Source: Halorhabdus utahensis DSM 12940 (GTDB lineage: Archaea; Halobacteriota; Halobacteria; Halobacteriales; Haloarculaceae). Taken from it: a stretch of DNA of 64,000 nt. The notes below the pieces were generated by a model. That model had not been told where the DNA came from. It saw nothing but the letters and a program-made list of their open reading frames with translations, and ran no database searches. Location: NCBI RefSeq assembly GCF_000023945.1, contig NC_013158.1:124001-188000 (forward strand), read 5' to 3'. This document shows positions 21,514 to 32,200 of the stretch, in pieces (the first letter of the stretch is position 1; each line of letters starts with the position of its first letter). The position numbers were made by a program, and so were the translations under genes.

Positions 21514-22119
21514 ATGGCCCCATCAACCCCGCTACGAGACCCCTCCGCGTATTTTCAACGTCACGACCGGCCGTCACTTTCTATCGCTGCAGGGGTTATC
21601 CTCACAGAAGCGATACTAATATCGATCACTGTCTGGCTATTTTTGCAGCAAGTCATGGCACAAGTGAATGTCTCTCCGGCCGAACGCGCGAGCGTGAATC
21701 ATGCCATCAGCGGCGGAATCATCGGTGTGTTCATCGGAATATTCTTCGGCTGGCTCCTGTTTGCAGCCATCTTTCACGTCTTCGTCTGGTTCGCCAGTGG
21801 TGATCGAGGATTCGGGACGACGCTGGCCGTCGTCGGTGAGGCGGATCTAGTCTCGATCGTTCTGTTCCCCATCGCGGCCGCTGGCCTGTTCATGATGGTC
21901 AGTGAGATCCCATCGAACCCAGCTGCCGCTGCCGAGTTCCTTGAGCAAACTGGTCCATATACATCCCCACTGTCGCTGCTTGCGAGCTTTGTCGGGTTCA
22001 TCTGGAAAGCAGCCGTTCAGGGAATCGGACTCGCCGAAGCCCACGGAATCTCCGTGTCGAAAATGCTGACGGTCGCACTTGTGCTTGGGTTCCTTGGATT
22101 CTTTTCGAACCTGGTTTGA
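21514..22119 (+). CDS. Yip1-like integral membrane protein
   Basis: A 201-residue protein (MAPSTPLRDPSAYFQRHDRPSLS...) with a short N-terminal cytoplasmic segment and five hydrophobic helices. The spacing and the PSAYFQ opening match haloarchaeal YIP1-family proteins. Polar or charged positions are few, apart from a short loop after the third helix (SEIPSNPAAAAEFLEQTGPYTSP). Function in archaea is unknown. It is convergent with the M32 peptidase gene, with 32 bp between the ends. Confidence 0.75.
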   Translation: MAPSTPLRDPSAYFQRHDRPSLSIAAGVILTEAILISITVWLFLQQVMAQVNVSPAERASVNHAISGGIIGVFIGIFFGWLLFAAIFHVFVWFASGDRGFGTTLAVVGEADLVSIVLFPIAAAGLFMMVSEIPSNPAAAAEFLEQTGPYTSPLSLLASFVGFIWKAAVQGIGLAEAHGISVSKMLTVALVLGFLGFFSNLV

Positions 22120-22151
22120 GGATCGCGGTTACGAGTCTCTCGGCCGTCCGA

Positions 22152-23645
22152 TCAGAGATCGTACAGGGACCCGTATTTCTCGGTCACGTACTCGAGGAAG
22201 TAATCCGCGGTATAGGTTTCACCGGTCGCTTCCTCGATCAGATCTTCGGTCGGGTAGCGCTTGCCGTGTTGGTGGACGTTCTCGGTAAGCCACTCGTGGA
22301 GCGCATCAAATTCGCCCGCTCGAACGGTGTCGTCAAACGGTCCGATCTCCGCGTCGGCCGCATCGTAGAGCTGGGCCGCGAGCACACTCCCGAGTGAGTA
22401 CGTGGGGAAGTACCCGAAGGTGCCGTTCGTCCAGTGGATGTCCTGGAGACAGCCCTCGGCGTCTGTGTCGGGACGGACCCCCAGGTATTCCTCCATCTTG
22501 TCGTTCCAGACGTGCGGGACCTCGCTGACGTCCAGATCGCCCCCGATCAGGGCACGCTCGATCTCGAATCGAAGCACGATATGCATGTGATAGGTGAGTT
22601 CGTCCGCTTCGACCCGGATGAGGTTGTCGTCGTAGACCCGGTTGACCGAGCGATATGCGTCCTCGGCACTCGCCCCAACGCCGAGATGATCTTCGACAGT
22701 GGGCATGAAATACTCCCAGAACGCCTGCGAGCGGCCGATGTGGTTCTCCCAGAGACGCGACTGTGATTCGTGGACCGTCAGGTCCCGGGACTCACCGAGT
22801 GGCGTGCCGTAGTGATCGTCCGGGAGGCCGAGAGAATAGGTCGCGTGTCCGAACTCGTGTATCGTCGAGGACAGCGAGTCCAGGGGCTTTTCCTCGTCAA
22901 ATCGGGTCGTGATCCGGGCGTCGAATTGTGTGCCGGAGGTGAACGGATGGGCCGAGGTATCCAGCCGACCGCGATTCCAGTCGAAGCCCAGTTCGTCCAG
23001 GGCTTCCCTGACCAGTGCTTCCTGATCGTCGACGTCGAACGTTCCTTCGAACGGGAGGGGCTGAGTAACGCCGCTATCGGCGACGTCGTCGATCAACGGA
23101 ACGAGTTCGTCCCGAAGCCGTTCGAGGATCCGTTCGGCGGTGTCCAACCCGAGATAGGGTTCGAACTCCTCGAAAAGCACTTCGTATGGGTCCCTGTCAG
23201 GATCGATTGCCTCGGCATATTCCCGTCGCAGTTCGACGAGTTCCTCGAGGACAGGCGCAAACGACTCGAAATCGTCGTCCGCCCGGGCTTGTTCCCACAC
23301 TGGCAAGGCCTCAGACGTGGTCTCGGAGATGCGTTCGACCAGATCACGAGGCACGTTTCGTGCCCGTTCGTGTTCACGACTGACCTCCCGAACAACCGCT
23401 TGCTGTTCGGGTTCGAGGTCGACAGCTTCGAGCTCTGCGAGCGAATCCGCGAGGTCGTCGTCCGTCAGCAGGTCGTGATGCAGCGTCGAAAGCGCCGACT
23501 GTTGTTTCGACCGGGCCGGCGTCCCGCCATCAGGCATCATTACCTGTTGGTCCCACCGGAGCAAGCCGCCAGCGTCCGCCACGTAGCTGAGCTGCTGTAC
23601 GTGATCGAGTAGTTCGGCGTAGGCGTCAGGCGCTTTGGCTCCCAT
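22152..23645 (-). CDS. Carboxypeptidase Taq family metallopeptidase (M32)
   Basis: Cytoplasmic zinc carboxypeptidase that trims C-terminal residues from peptides. At 497 residues it has the normal family length. The zinc motif HEFGH lies in TIHEFGHATYSLGLP, and conserved M32 segments LLRWDQQVMMPDGGTPARSKQQS, DRDPYEVLFEEFEPYL, TSGTQFDARITTRF and HESQSRLWENHIGRS are intact. I chose the ATG at 23645 (MGAKAPDAYAELLDH) because it gives the usual N-terminus. An in-frame ATG at 23696 adds 17 unconserved residues, although a tatata-type box near 23743 would be better spaced for that start. Single-gene transcript. Confidence 0.92.
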   Translation of the reverse strand: MGAKAPDAYAELLDHVQQLSYVADAGGLLRWDQQVMMPDGGTPARSKQQSALSTLHHDLLTDDDLADSLAELEAVDLEPEQQAVVREVSREHERARNVPRDLVERISETTSEALPVWEQARADDDFESFAPVLEELVELRREYAEAIDPDRDPYEVLFEEFEPYLGLDTAERILERLRDELVPLIDDVADSGVTQPLPFEGTFDVDDQEALVREALDELGFDWNRGRLDTSAHPFTSGTQFDARITTRFDEEKPLDSLSSTIHEFGHATYSLGLPDDHYGTPLGESRDLTVHESQSRLWENHIGRSQAFWEYFMPTVEDHLGVGASAEDAYRSVNRVYDDNLIRVEADELTYHMHIVLRFEIERALIGGDLDVSEVPHVWNDKMEEYLGVRPDTDAEGCLQDIHWTNGTFGYFPTYSLGSVLAAQLYDAADAEIGPFDDTVRAGEFDALHEWLTENVHQHGKRYPTEDLIEEATGETYTADYFLEYVTEKYGSLYDL

Positions 23646-23696
23646 GCCCGCTCCTTCGGCCGGGTCCGGCAAAGACCCGACGGTTCTACTCTGCAC

Positions 23697-25264
23697 AGAT
23701 GATCCCAGATGGATCCATCCGGACCGAACCCCTGCACCAAACTATATAGCGGCATATGATTTACCCATTCGAGGCGGAACGAACGGTCACTGAGTGACCA
23801 TTTCGCAGTTTCCAATAATATGTCACCCACACCCACAATCTCGCCGATCTGCCGGGGTCGGGAAGCGCTGATCAAAAGGTAAGCCGATTAACAGCCGAAT
23901 GCTGGCGGAGAGAAAGGTCGCGTCACGGAGACAGCTTTGCTGTTTCCATTCGAGGCGGCACAACCGCATTGCTGGCGTCACAGTTTGCGAAGATCGGCGG
24001 CGGCCACCCTTCCCGGAATCCCCAGATGGTGAGCCGACGGGAGCGAAGTCGCGAAGCGACCAGGTTACGGTGAACGGTGAAACCGCCAACAAGGCGACCG
24101 TCGTGAGCGCCTGCGCTCGCGGATACGACGCGAGACGCCAGTACAACCTCAGCCCGTCCGTGACTCCGGTGGGCACAGCCCACCACTGATCATGGAAACC
24201 AAAGCTTTCCGGAACGGCAAACGCGTGATCCGAACGGAATGAACATCTCGAACCCCTGAACGGCGACCCCAGGGTGCCTGGGAGTCACGGAACGCGTTTG
24301 GGGGCGGCTCGTGTGATCGCACGCGATTCGGCCCCTCGCCTGCACAGAATCTCGGACGCAGAATCCGGGCTCAGTCTGGTGTGTAACCGGCTGAGATGTC
24401 GCTCTCGAACCATTCCCGATCCGAGACGGAATCGGTCACGCAATCCGGTATGGAGAGTGAAGCGGACATTCGACGCCTCGCTAACAGAACACAGCGGGGT
24501 TCAGTCGTATAGGGATCTTACAGATATTTCGGCGTGAGCCCTCTCACTTGAGGGGAATCACTCACTTGCAGGGGCGGAACTCCTCAATCGGCCTGGGCAG
24601 GTTCGGACCCCGGAGGTTTCCAGTTCGGGATGGAATTGCCTTTGTGGGTAGATTGTATCGATACCAACGTTCACGTGGAGTCCCCCATCAGCCGGCAGAT
24701 TTCTGAGAGACGAAGTACAAACCACGAGAGTGAATAGGTATGGCCACTGGACATAACGATCGGCAACCTGACGGACAATCGTCGATCCAATGCAACCGTT
24801 TACGACCCTAGCCACACCAGGCCCACGTTAGTGGCAGACGCACTACTATCCGAAATCAGTATCCCGACCGTGGTCGAATCCAGCGTCCACATGTTCGCTT
24901 CGATTAACAGAGTCAAGGCGATCGTCCTGCTGCTGGACTCGTGAACTTTGAGAACCCCCCTTTGACTACCTCGAAGGCCAGCACAGAGAAGCAGTGGTTT
25001 CGCCGTCCAACCCCCAGGGGTCAGACCCTGAAAACCACTAGTCAGAAAACCGGGTCGAAACGAATACGTTGAGACAGCCACAGACAGTGTTCGTCGCCCG
25101 ATTCAGTTATCGGTGAAAATAGACCTCAAATTCAGTAATGTGGTCCTATAATTCCGGAATATACGGTGCAATTCGCTCGCATTACAGTCACACATACACA
25201 GATAACTCCCCTTATCGGCAATTGTAGGGATAGATTGAAGGTGGGACGAACCGAACGACCGAGC
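23697..25264. other. Gene-free, probably degenerate stretch upstream of the recombinase pair
   Basis: About 1.57 kb without a credible gene. Short frames (23899-24189, 24274-24537, 24558-24815, 24800-25081) have arginine- or cysteine-rich, non-acidic translations and no domains. A 7-bp perfect hairpin (GGTGGGC-aca-GCCCACC) lies at 24168-24184. At about 24828-24945 the plus strand reads an untypically clean short peptide (VADALLSEISIPTVVESSVHMF...) without a start codon, possibly a remnant of a transposase or other gene. GC content is lower and more variable than in flanking genes, consistent with decayed mobile DNA or an integration hot spot. No tRNA or attachment site was recognised. Confidence 0.5.
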
Positions 25265-25672
25265 ATGCCGGATGAAGAGTCGACGTCCCGAACAGCTGTC
25301 AAGACGTACGTCCCGGCCTACCAAAAAGATGCCTGGCAGTCCCACGCCGACGAACTCGGGATGAGCCAAAGCGAGTTCGTCAGGACGATGGTCCAGGCCG
25401 GACGGCGGCATTTTTCAGAGGACGAGACAGTTGCCGCTACTCGGACACCCCAGCCGAAACCCACTGACGGTAGCCAGACAGGCGAAGGTGGCCTGGCCGA
25501 TCGCGTCCGCGGGCAGCTATCAAGCGCGGGCGCACTAACATGGGACGAACTGGTCGCCGCCTTGACAGACGACATCGAGACACGGCTCGAAGATACACTG
25601 GACGAACTCCAGGAGGAAAACGCCATCAAGTATAGTGGCCGTGAGGGCGGCTACACCCTGGTCGAACCATGA
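25265..25672 (+). CDS. DUF5805-like protein: ribbon-helix-helix plus C-terminal winged helix
   Basis: A 135-residue protein from the ATG at 25265. Residues about 9-52 (RTAVKTYVPAYQKDAWQSHADELGMSQSEFVRTMVQAGRRHF) read as a ribbon-helix-helix DNA-binding unit. A Pro/Thr-rich linker follows, and the last 60 residues (ALTWDELVAALTDDIETRLEDTLDELQEENAIKYSGREGGYTLVEP) look like a small winged helix. It matches the haloarchaeal DUF5805 pattern. Its stop overlaps the start of the tyrosine recombinase (ATGA), so the two proteins are made together. It is therefore likely an accessory or autoregulatory DNA-binding partner of the recombinase, which is an inference. Confidence 0.8.
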   Translation: MPDEESTSRTAVKTYVPAYQKDAWQSHADELGMSQSEFVRTMVQAGRRHFSEDETVAATRTPQPKPTDGSQTGEGGLADRVRGQLSSAGALTWDELVAALTDDIETRLEDTLDELQEENAIKYSGREGGYTLVEP

Positions 25673-26730
25673 GTACCGGTACTGCCATTCCAGAGGAGGT
25701 TGAAGATCCGATCGAGTACTTCCTGACGGATATTACCTACCAGGGAAAGAGCCAGCGGACGAGTGACGCTTACGAACGGGTCCTCAGGGATTTCGAAGCA
25801 TCACTCCGTGAGAACGGCGAGAAGCCCCTCGCTGTGGCCTCACATCGTGATTGTATGGCGTGGATCCATTCCCAGCGAGAAGAGCTCTCAAAGAGCACTG
25901 TGGCCACGTACGCGTCCTATCTACACCGATTTTACGCCTATATGACCCAGATCGGCGTCTTCGATTCGAATCCGATGGCGATCGTCGTCGAAGAGATGGA
26001 CGAACGGATCGACGCTGATCCGGCTCGTCGCGACGTTTCGATCCCGGAAATGCAGGGCTTCGTCTCCGGAATCGACCATCCGCTGGACCGTGCGGTAATC
26101 GTCACGTTGCTGAAGACCGGGATGCGAGTCGGCGAGTTGTGTAATCTCGATCAGCGTGATCTCCATCTGTCCGATGATCCCCGCGAATCGGTAACGACAC
26201 GACCCGCCCTCGATGGGCGACCGGACTCACTGTTCGTCGCAAGTGAGCCCTCTCGGGGTGCAACAGTGAATGGCGAGCAGCGGGCTGCCTCGAACAAGCG
26301 CCGGCGAGACACAGTCGTTCCTGTCGATGCCGACCTGGCCGAGACGCTCCGGGCCTGGCTGGATGTTCGTCCTGACCCGGTTTCGTCCGCGCGTCCGCTG
26401 TTTACCAGTACGACGGACAACTGGGGCCAGCGGATCACGACTGATGGGGTACGTCACATCGTCACCAGCCACGCAAGTGTGCATGGGTGGTACGACAACG
26501 GTGGCGGTGTCGAGGAAAACGTCACGCCACACTACTTCCGGCACTTCTTCACCACACACCTTCGAGATCGAACCGGTGACCGTGGGATCGTGAAGTATCT
26601 GCGCGGCGACGTCGCCCAGGATATCATCGATACGTACACCCACGATTGGGGAGATCGGGTTCGTGACGTATACGAAGATCACATCTACGAGCTTCCGGTG
26701 GCTGCATATCGTACGATGTCAGAGACATAA
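25669..26730 (+). CDS. Tyrosine recombinase / phage-type integrase (XerC/D-like)
   Basis: A 353-residue site-specific recombinase. The N-terminal SAM-like core-binding domain (about residues 10-110) contains GKSQRTSDAYERVLRDFEASL and STVATYASYLHRFYAYM. The catalytic domain has the first Arg in LLKTGMRVGELCNLD, the HxxR box in TPHYFRHFFTTHLRDR, and the tyrosine nucleophile in IIDTYTHDWGD. An insertion of about 40 residues after the first Arg box (DDPRESVTTRPALDGRPDS...) is typical of haloarchaeal members. It is coupled to the upstream DUF5805-like gene. There is no adjacent tRNA or phage gene, so it may be a chromosomal Xer-like enzyme rather than the integrase of a current element. Confidence 0.9.
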   Translation: MSTGTAIPEEVEDPIEYFLTDITYQGKSQRTSDAYERVLRDFEASLRENGEKPLAVASHRDCMAWIHSQREELSKSTVATYASYLHRFYAYMTQIGVFDSNPMAIVVEEMDERIDADPARRDVSIPEMQGFVSGIDHPLDRAVIVTLLKTGMRVGELCNLDQRDLHLSDDPRESVTTRPALDGRPDSLFVASEPSRGATVNGEQRAASNKRRRDTVVPVDADLAETLRAWLDVRPDPVSSARPLFTSTTDNWGQRITTDGVRHIVTSHASVHGWYDNGGGVEENVTPHYFRHFFTTHLRDRTGDRGIVKYLRGDVAQDIIDTYTHDWGDRVRDVYEDHIYELPVAAYRTMSET

Positions 26731-26735
26731 ATCAC

Positions 26736-26753
26736 ATATCGCTATATAGATAT
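26736..26753. repeat. Short palindrome after the recombinase gene
   Basis: An inverted repeat ATATC-N8-GATAT begins 5 bp after the recombinase stop in a small AT-rich patch. It could be a transcript end, a regulator site, or part of a recombination site; sequence alone does not decide. Confidence 0.3.
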
Positions 26754-26802
26754 CGGCCCCATCCGGGACGCATGGTTGCACCCACAAACGCGACAATGAG
26801 CG

Positions 26803-29148
26803 CTAGCTGATCGGCTCGATACTGGTTTGGGTGAGGTACGAGCGAGCGGAGCCCGGGACGGCCTTCGTGTCCGTCACGTCGAACGCAGCAGTGTCGACGA
26901 TATCGGCCGCGGATGTGCCGACGCGGAGTTCGTATGACCCTTCTTCGACGACGAGGTTCATGGCCAAATCGTGGTAGGCAAGTCGAGTCATGTCGATTTC
27001 GAAGCTGACGCGCTTTGACTCGCCGGGTTCGAGATGCACGCGCTCGAAGCCGAGCAGTTCCTGGACGGGACGGGCCTGGCTCGGGTTCTCGGCGTGCTGG
27101 TAGAGCTGGACCACGTCGTCACCGGCGACGTCACCTGCATTCGTGACTGTGACGCTCGCGGTTAGCGTGCCCATCGGCGCGACCGTCTCGGCGTCGAGTT
27201 CGAGTTCGCCGTACTCGAAGTCGGTGTAACTCAGCCCGTAGCCGAACGGATACAGCGGCTCGCCATCGTCGTAGACGTGCTCCTCGTTCGCGGAATTGGG
27301 TTTCCGGCTGTAGTAGACTGGCTGCTGCCCGACGGATTTAGGGATCGAAAGTGGCAGGTGTCCGCTCGGATTGTGGTCGCCGAACAGTACGTCCACGATT
27401 CCGTTGCCGCCCTCCTCGCCGGGTAGCCACGCGTGAAGCAGGGATGGGACTGTCTCGGCGATCTCCGGGATCGCGTGGGGTTTGCCGCTGACCAGCACGA
27501 CGATCACCGGCGTCTCCGTCTTGGTGAGGCGGTCGAGCAGGTCCGCCTGCACGCCCGGCAGCCCGAGATCGGTGACGTCGCTCCCCTCACCGCTGGTCGG
27601 GATCATCGACTGGTTGCGGTGCGCGAGATCGTCGTCGGAGAGATCGACGGCCGAGCGTGCGCCGACGCAGGCGATCGCCACGTCCGCATCCGTGGCTGCC
27701 TCGGCAGCCGCGTCGAACTGCTCGGTCGAGGGGCCGGACGTGGTACAGCCTTCGACGTATTCGACGGCGAACCCAGCGTCTGCACCGCGCGTTTCGAGGG
27801 CGTCACGTGGCGTCGTCGCCTCGAAGTCGGTTTCTTCCTGATTGAAGTGCGCGGGGTATGCGTAATCACCCAGGAGTTCCTGATCGTCGTCGGCCTTCGG
27901 GCCGAGAAGGGCGACCGTGTCGAGGTCGTCTCCCAACGGAAGCAGCCCATCGTTTTCCAGCAGCGTGATCGACTCACGGGCCGCCGTCCTGGCGAGTCTG
28001 GCTTGTTCGTCGGTGTTGAAGGCTTGCGGGACAGCTTCGGGATCGACGAACGGATCATCGAGCACCCCGGTTTCGATCTTCGCCCGGAGGACGCGACCGA
28101 CGGCGGTGTCGATCGTCGCTTCGCTGACCGCTCCCGCCTCGAACGCTTCGAGCAGTGGGTCACCGTAGCAGTCGGTATTTGGCAACTCGACATCGAGACC
28201 CGCCTCCAGTGCAGCCACGCCGGCCTCGCGTTTGTTGGCGGCGACGCCATGTTCGCCGTCAAGGAGAGCAACGCTCCCGTAGTCCGAAATAACTGTCCCG
28301 TCAAAGCCCCACTCTCCACGGAGGACGTCCGTCAGGAGCCACTCGGAACTGGCACAGGGGACGCCGTCGATGTCGTGATACGCGTTCATGATCGAGGCGG
28401 CGTCGCCGTTCCGGATCACCGCCTCGTAGGGGTAGAGGTGGACCTCCCGGAGTTCGCGCTCACCGATCTGGACCGACGAGCGGTTCTTGCCGCCTTCCCC
28501 CATTGCGTGGCCAGCAAAGTGCTTGAGTGTGGCGTGGACGTCACGATCGTCTCCCCGAACGGCGTCCGTGGCCTGTAATCCCGAAACGTAGGCACGCGCC
28601 ATCGCTGCCACGAGTTGGGGGTCTTCGCCGAACGTCTCCTCGACACGGCCCCAGCGGAGGTCGCGGGCAACGTCGAGCACTGGCGAAAGCCCGTGGACCG
28701 CACCGGTCGCCTGCAGCTGGGTTCGGACCACGCCGGTGACCGATTCGAGCAGTTGCGGCGACCACGTGCTCGCTATGCCGATCATCTGCGGGAAGACAGT
28801 TCCCTGGGGACCCATGTAGCCGCTCAGGCATTCCTCGTGTGGAATCGCCGGAATACCGAGCCGCGTTTCCTCGATGAGGTACTCCTGGAGTTGGTTCGTG
28901 AGTAGCGCGGCCCGTTTCGGATCGAGATCGCCCTCGCCGGCAGTGCGGGTGAGATGACCGATCCCGTCGCTCAGCTGTGTTTCGACGCCGTCTCTCTCGA
29001 GCGTTTCGTCCTCGATGAAATGCGACGGGTTGGCCGAACCCAGCTGAGCGACTTTCTCCTCGATGGTCATTCGGTCGAGCAGGTTCGAAACCCGTCGTTC
29101 AGTGCGTCCCGTGGTTTTCCGCTCCGAGTGATCGTCTGGTGGGGCCAC
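26803..29148 (-). CDS. Glycoside hydrolase family 3 beta-glycosidase
   Basis: Likely cytoplasmic beta-glucosidase or beta-xylosidase that removes single sugars from non-reducing ends. The protein is 781 residues from a GTG at 29148. That start keeps the conserved opening RRVSNLLDRMTIEEKVAQL, whereas the longer frame to 29295 runs into the upstream gene. Domains in order: GH3 N-terminal barrel with the nucleophile Asp in GFDGTVISDYGSV and the substrate loop KHFAGHAMGEGGKNRS; GH3 C-terminal domain (ARESITLLENDGLLPLG, PSGHLPLSIPKSVGQQP); and a C-terminal fibronectin III-like domain (VTVTNAGDVAGDDVVQLY). There is no signal peptide. It follows the GH78 gene in the same orientation (67 bp gap), last in the uxaE-GH78-GH3 operon. 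Confidence 0.93.
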   Translation of the reverse strand: MAPPDDHSERKTTGRTERRVSNLLDRMTIEEKVAQLGSANPSHFIEDETLERDGVETQLSDGIGHLTRTAGEGDLDPKRAALLTNQLQEYLIEETRLGIPAIPHEECLSGYMGPQGTVFPQMIGIASTWSPQLLESVTGVVRTQLQATGAVHGLSPVLDVARDLRWGRVEETFGEDPQLVAAMARAYVSGLQATDAVRGDDRDVHATLKHFAGHAMGEGGKNRSSVQIGERELREVHLYPYEAVIRNGDAASIMNAYHDIDGVPCASSEWLLTDVLRGEWGFDGTVISDYGSVALLDGEHGVAANKREAGVAALEAGLDVELPNTDCYGDPLLEAFEAGAVSEATIDTAVGRVLRAKIETGVLDDPFVDPEAVPQAFNTDEQARLARTAARESITLLENDGLLPLGDDLDTVALLGPKADDDQELLGDYAYPAHFNQEETDFEATTPRDALETRGADAGFAVEYVEGCTTSGPSTEQFDAAAEAATDADVAIACVGARSAVDLSDDDLAHRNQSMIPTSGEGSDVTDLGLPGVQADLLDRLTKTETPVIVVLVSGKPHAIPEIAETVPSLLHAWLPGEEGGNGIVDVLFGDHNPSGHLPLSIPKSVGQQPVYYSRKPNSANEEHVYDDGEPLYPFGYGLSYTDFEYGELELDAETVAPMGTLTASVTVTNAGDVAGDDVVQLYQHAENPSQARPVQELLGFERVHLEPGESKRVSFEIDMTRLAYHDLAMNLVVEEGSYELRVGTSAADIVDTAAFDVTDTKAVPGSARSYLTQTSIEPIS

Positions 29149-29215
29149 AACGACGGTCCGTGCTCGGCACGCGGATTTGAACGTTTCGGACGCCGTTCTA
29201 CGGACCCGAGAGCGG

Positions 29216-32200
29216 TTACCGGACCGAGAGATCGAACTCGCCGGCGTCGAGAGCCAGGACAACCACGTCATCCTCGTAGTCGATCGATCGGACACCCTCG
29301 CGTGTGGGAGTCGTCTCGACGGATAGATCGACTCCCGATTCGGACACCGACCTACCGGCCGCGTCGGGGAGCCTGATGGTCGCCGACGTGTTCCAGGGCA
29401 CCCTCACCGACAGGTCATAGCCCCCGTCGGTCCGCTCCCAGTCGACGGCCATCTCCCCGTTACGGGTCTCGTAGCTGGCTTCGACCCATTCCAGGTCCTC
29501 GACGAGCGAGGGCGCGATCGTGACGTGGTCAGTCACGGGCCGATCGCCGATCTTGATCCCGGCCAGTACCTCGTAGAAGTATTCCGAGACGTGCGTGAGC
29601 GGGGAGTGGTTCAGCGAGTTCATACCCGAGCCGATGCTGTCGTCCGAATTCCAGCGCTCCCACATCGTGGTCGCGCCGTTACGCGCCATGTACACCCAGC
29701 CCGGCCGTTCGGGCTGGCTGACGACCTCGTATGCCAGGTCGTCGTAGCCGTGCTCGGCGAGCGTCTGGATGAGTGGGCGAGTCCCCAGGAACCCGGTCTT
29801 GAGCTTCCCGCCGTCGGAACGGACCTTCTCGGCCAGCCCAGCCGCGACCGTCTCGACGTGGTCCTCGGGGACGAGCCCGAGGAACAGCGGCACGGCGTAG
29901 GAGGCCTGCGTCCCGGGCCGATAGCGTCCCGCCGCGGGTTCGAAGAACTCCTCGTTGAACGCCGTCGGGAGCCGATCGGCCCACTCGCGGTAGCGAGCGG
30001 CGTCGCCATCGTTGTCGAGCACATCGGCGATCTTCGCGAGGATATCCGTGATCTGGTAGACGAACGCCGTCGTGAACAGATCGTAGGGGAGCCCGCGCCG
30101 ACCGTTGGTGTTCTCGAAGGCCAGCCAGTCGCCGAACTTCCCGTACGCGCCCGGAACCAGATCGTCCTCGGTCACCGACAGCCAGTACTCGACGTGGGCG
30201 CGCATGCCCTCGAACTGTTCTTCGAGAATGCGCTCGTCGCCGTCGTGGCGGTAGCGATGCCAGGGGATCACGACGCGGGTAATCGTCCACGTCGGGTCGC
30301 CCGGGTTCTCCGGGGCCTTGTTTGGGATGACGTCCGGCGCGTAGCCCAGTTCGCTCGCCGCGTCGTCGTGATCGCGCGCCCACTTCTCGTGGAAGCGTGC
30401 GGCGTCGAAGTTGAACGCAAGCGACCGAGCGGCGATCTGTGCGTCACCGGTCCAACCGAAGCGTTCGTCGCGCTGTGGACAGTCCTCCGGGATCGAGTGG
30501 GCATTACCGGCCAGCCCCCAGACGGCGTTGTGCTGGACCTGGTTCAGGTCGTCATTCGAGCAGGCGAACTCCCCGCGTCGATCCATCGCCGTGTGGACGA
30601 CCTTCGCCGTGACGGCCTCGGGATCGAGTTCGCTCGGATATCCCTCGACCTGGGCGTACCGGAACCCGTGGTACGTGAATCGGGGTTCGTAGGTCTCGCT
30701 CCCCTCGCCGCGGGCGAGGTAGGTGTCGGTCGCGTCGGCGCTCCGGAGGTCGACCGTCGCGAGGTCGCCGTCGTCGGTCAGCGTCTCGGCGTGTTTGAGC
30801 GTAATCTCCTCGCCGGCCGCCGGGTCCTCGATTTCGATTTCGAGCCAGCCGGTAAGGTTCTGGCCGAAGTCGAGGATCGGCCCGTCGGGGTGCTCGTGAA
30901 CGTCCTCGACGTCGAAGGTCTCGACGATTTCCATCGGTTCGATCCGCTCGGGTCTGAGCGTTCCTCCCGGGGAGTCGACGACTTCGGCACCGTCCCACTC
31001 CGGGTCCTCGAAGCCGGGGCGTCGCCAGCCGTCGGCCTCGCGGCGGGCATCGTAGGTCTCGCCGTCGTAGATGTCGTTTTCGACGATCGGGCTCTCCCGG
31101 GCCGCCCAGTCGCAGTCGGTAGATATCCGGCGGGTCGTCCCGTCCGTAAATTCGACCGTGAGAACGACGCGGGCTCGCGGTGATCCGTCGGCGACCCAGT
31201 AGGCCCCGCGTTTGGCGAACCAGCCGCGACCGAGCCACAGCCCGACGGCGTTGTCACCCTTGGTCAGTTGTTCGGTGACGTCGTCCGTCGAGTAGAGAAT
31301 CCGCTTCTCGTACTCGGTCCAGGCCGGGTCGAGCACGCGGTCGCCGACTTTCTCGCCGTTGATCGCGAGTTCCCCGTACCCGACGGCGGCGACGTGCGCA
31401 CGGGCCCGTTCGACTGGTTTCTCAAGCTCGAACTCCCGGCGGAGCTGTGGCGATGTTGAGGCCAGCCGCGAGTCGGTGTGGCCGTTCAGGAGATGCTCGC
31501 GGCCCCACGTCGCCGTCTCGACCGACGAGGAGACCTCGGCGGACGCGTCGCCGGTCAGATCCGTCCCCTCCCCGTCCCGGACGGTGACGCCGGCGAGGGC
31601 GAAACACTGCCAGGGGTGGACCCCCTCGGTCTTGCGGGAGTCTGCCGCGTCGCGGCTCGTCGGGGGGACGAACTCGAAGAGGTCGGTCGCCGTGATGCGG
31701 AGGTACCGCCCCCCGGCGTCGAGCCCGTCGTGGGTCTGGGGCGGCGTCGCGAGGTCGGTCGGGAGCCCGTCGGTGGTGCTTTCGCCCTGGTCCGGCATCC
31801 TCCGCTCGGCGACGACCGTACTCTCGGCGAAGTCGGGATCGTCGGATAGTTCGATGCGATAAGTCTCGGGGAAGCCAAAGCCAGCGAGTGGGTTCGACGA
31901 CCAGTGGATCGTCACCGCCACATCGTCGGGGGTCCGCACGACCGAGATCGGATCGGCCGGGTGAAGCGTGATTTCGTCGACAGGCCGGCTTTCGCCGAGG
32001 TCGAGTTGAACCCACTCCGCGGCGTCCTCCTCGGGCCGGTGCCACTGGCTACGCCAGCCGTCGGTGTCGCCGACGCCGGGCTGATGGGCGATCCACTCGC
32101 CCGACCAGTCTTCCGGACGGAGCGCCGTCGAAAACGATTCGGGCTCGGCCCACTCGGTCTCGCCGCGGTCCGTCCAGACCTTCACCGACCAGTAGTAGGT

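Noticed and set aside
24800-25081. Minus-strand frame in the gene-free region, considered as a transposase fragment
   Set aside because: No transposase catalytic motif could be seen; kept only as part of the gene-free stretch.
29525-31183. 552-residue frame opposite the GH78 gene
   Set aside because: Antisense shadow of a clear alpha-L-rhamnosidase; no motif or start signal.
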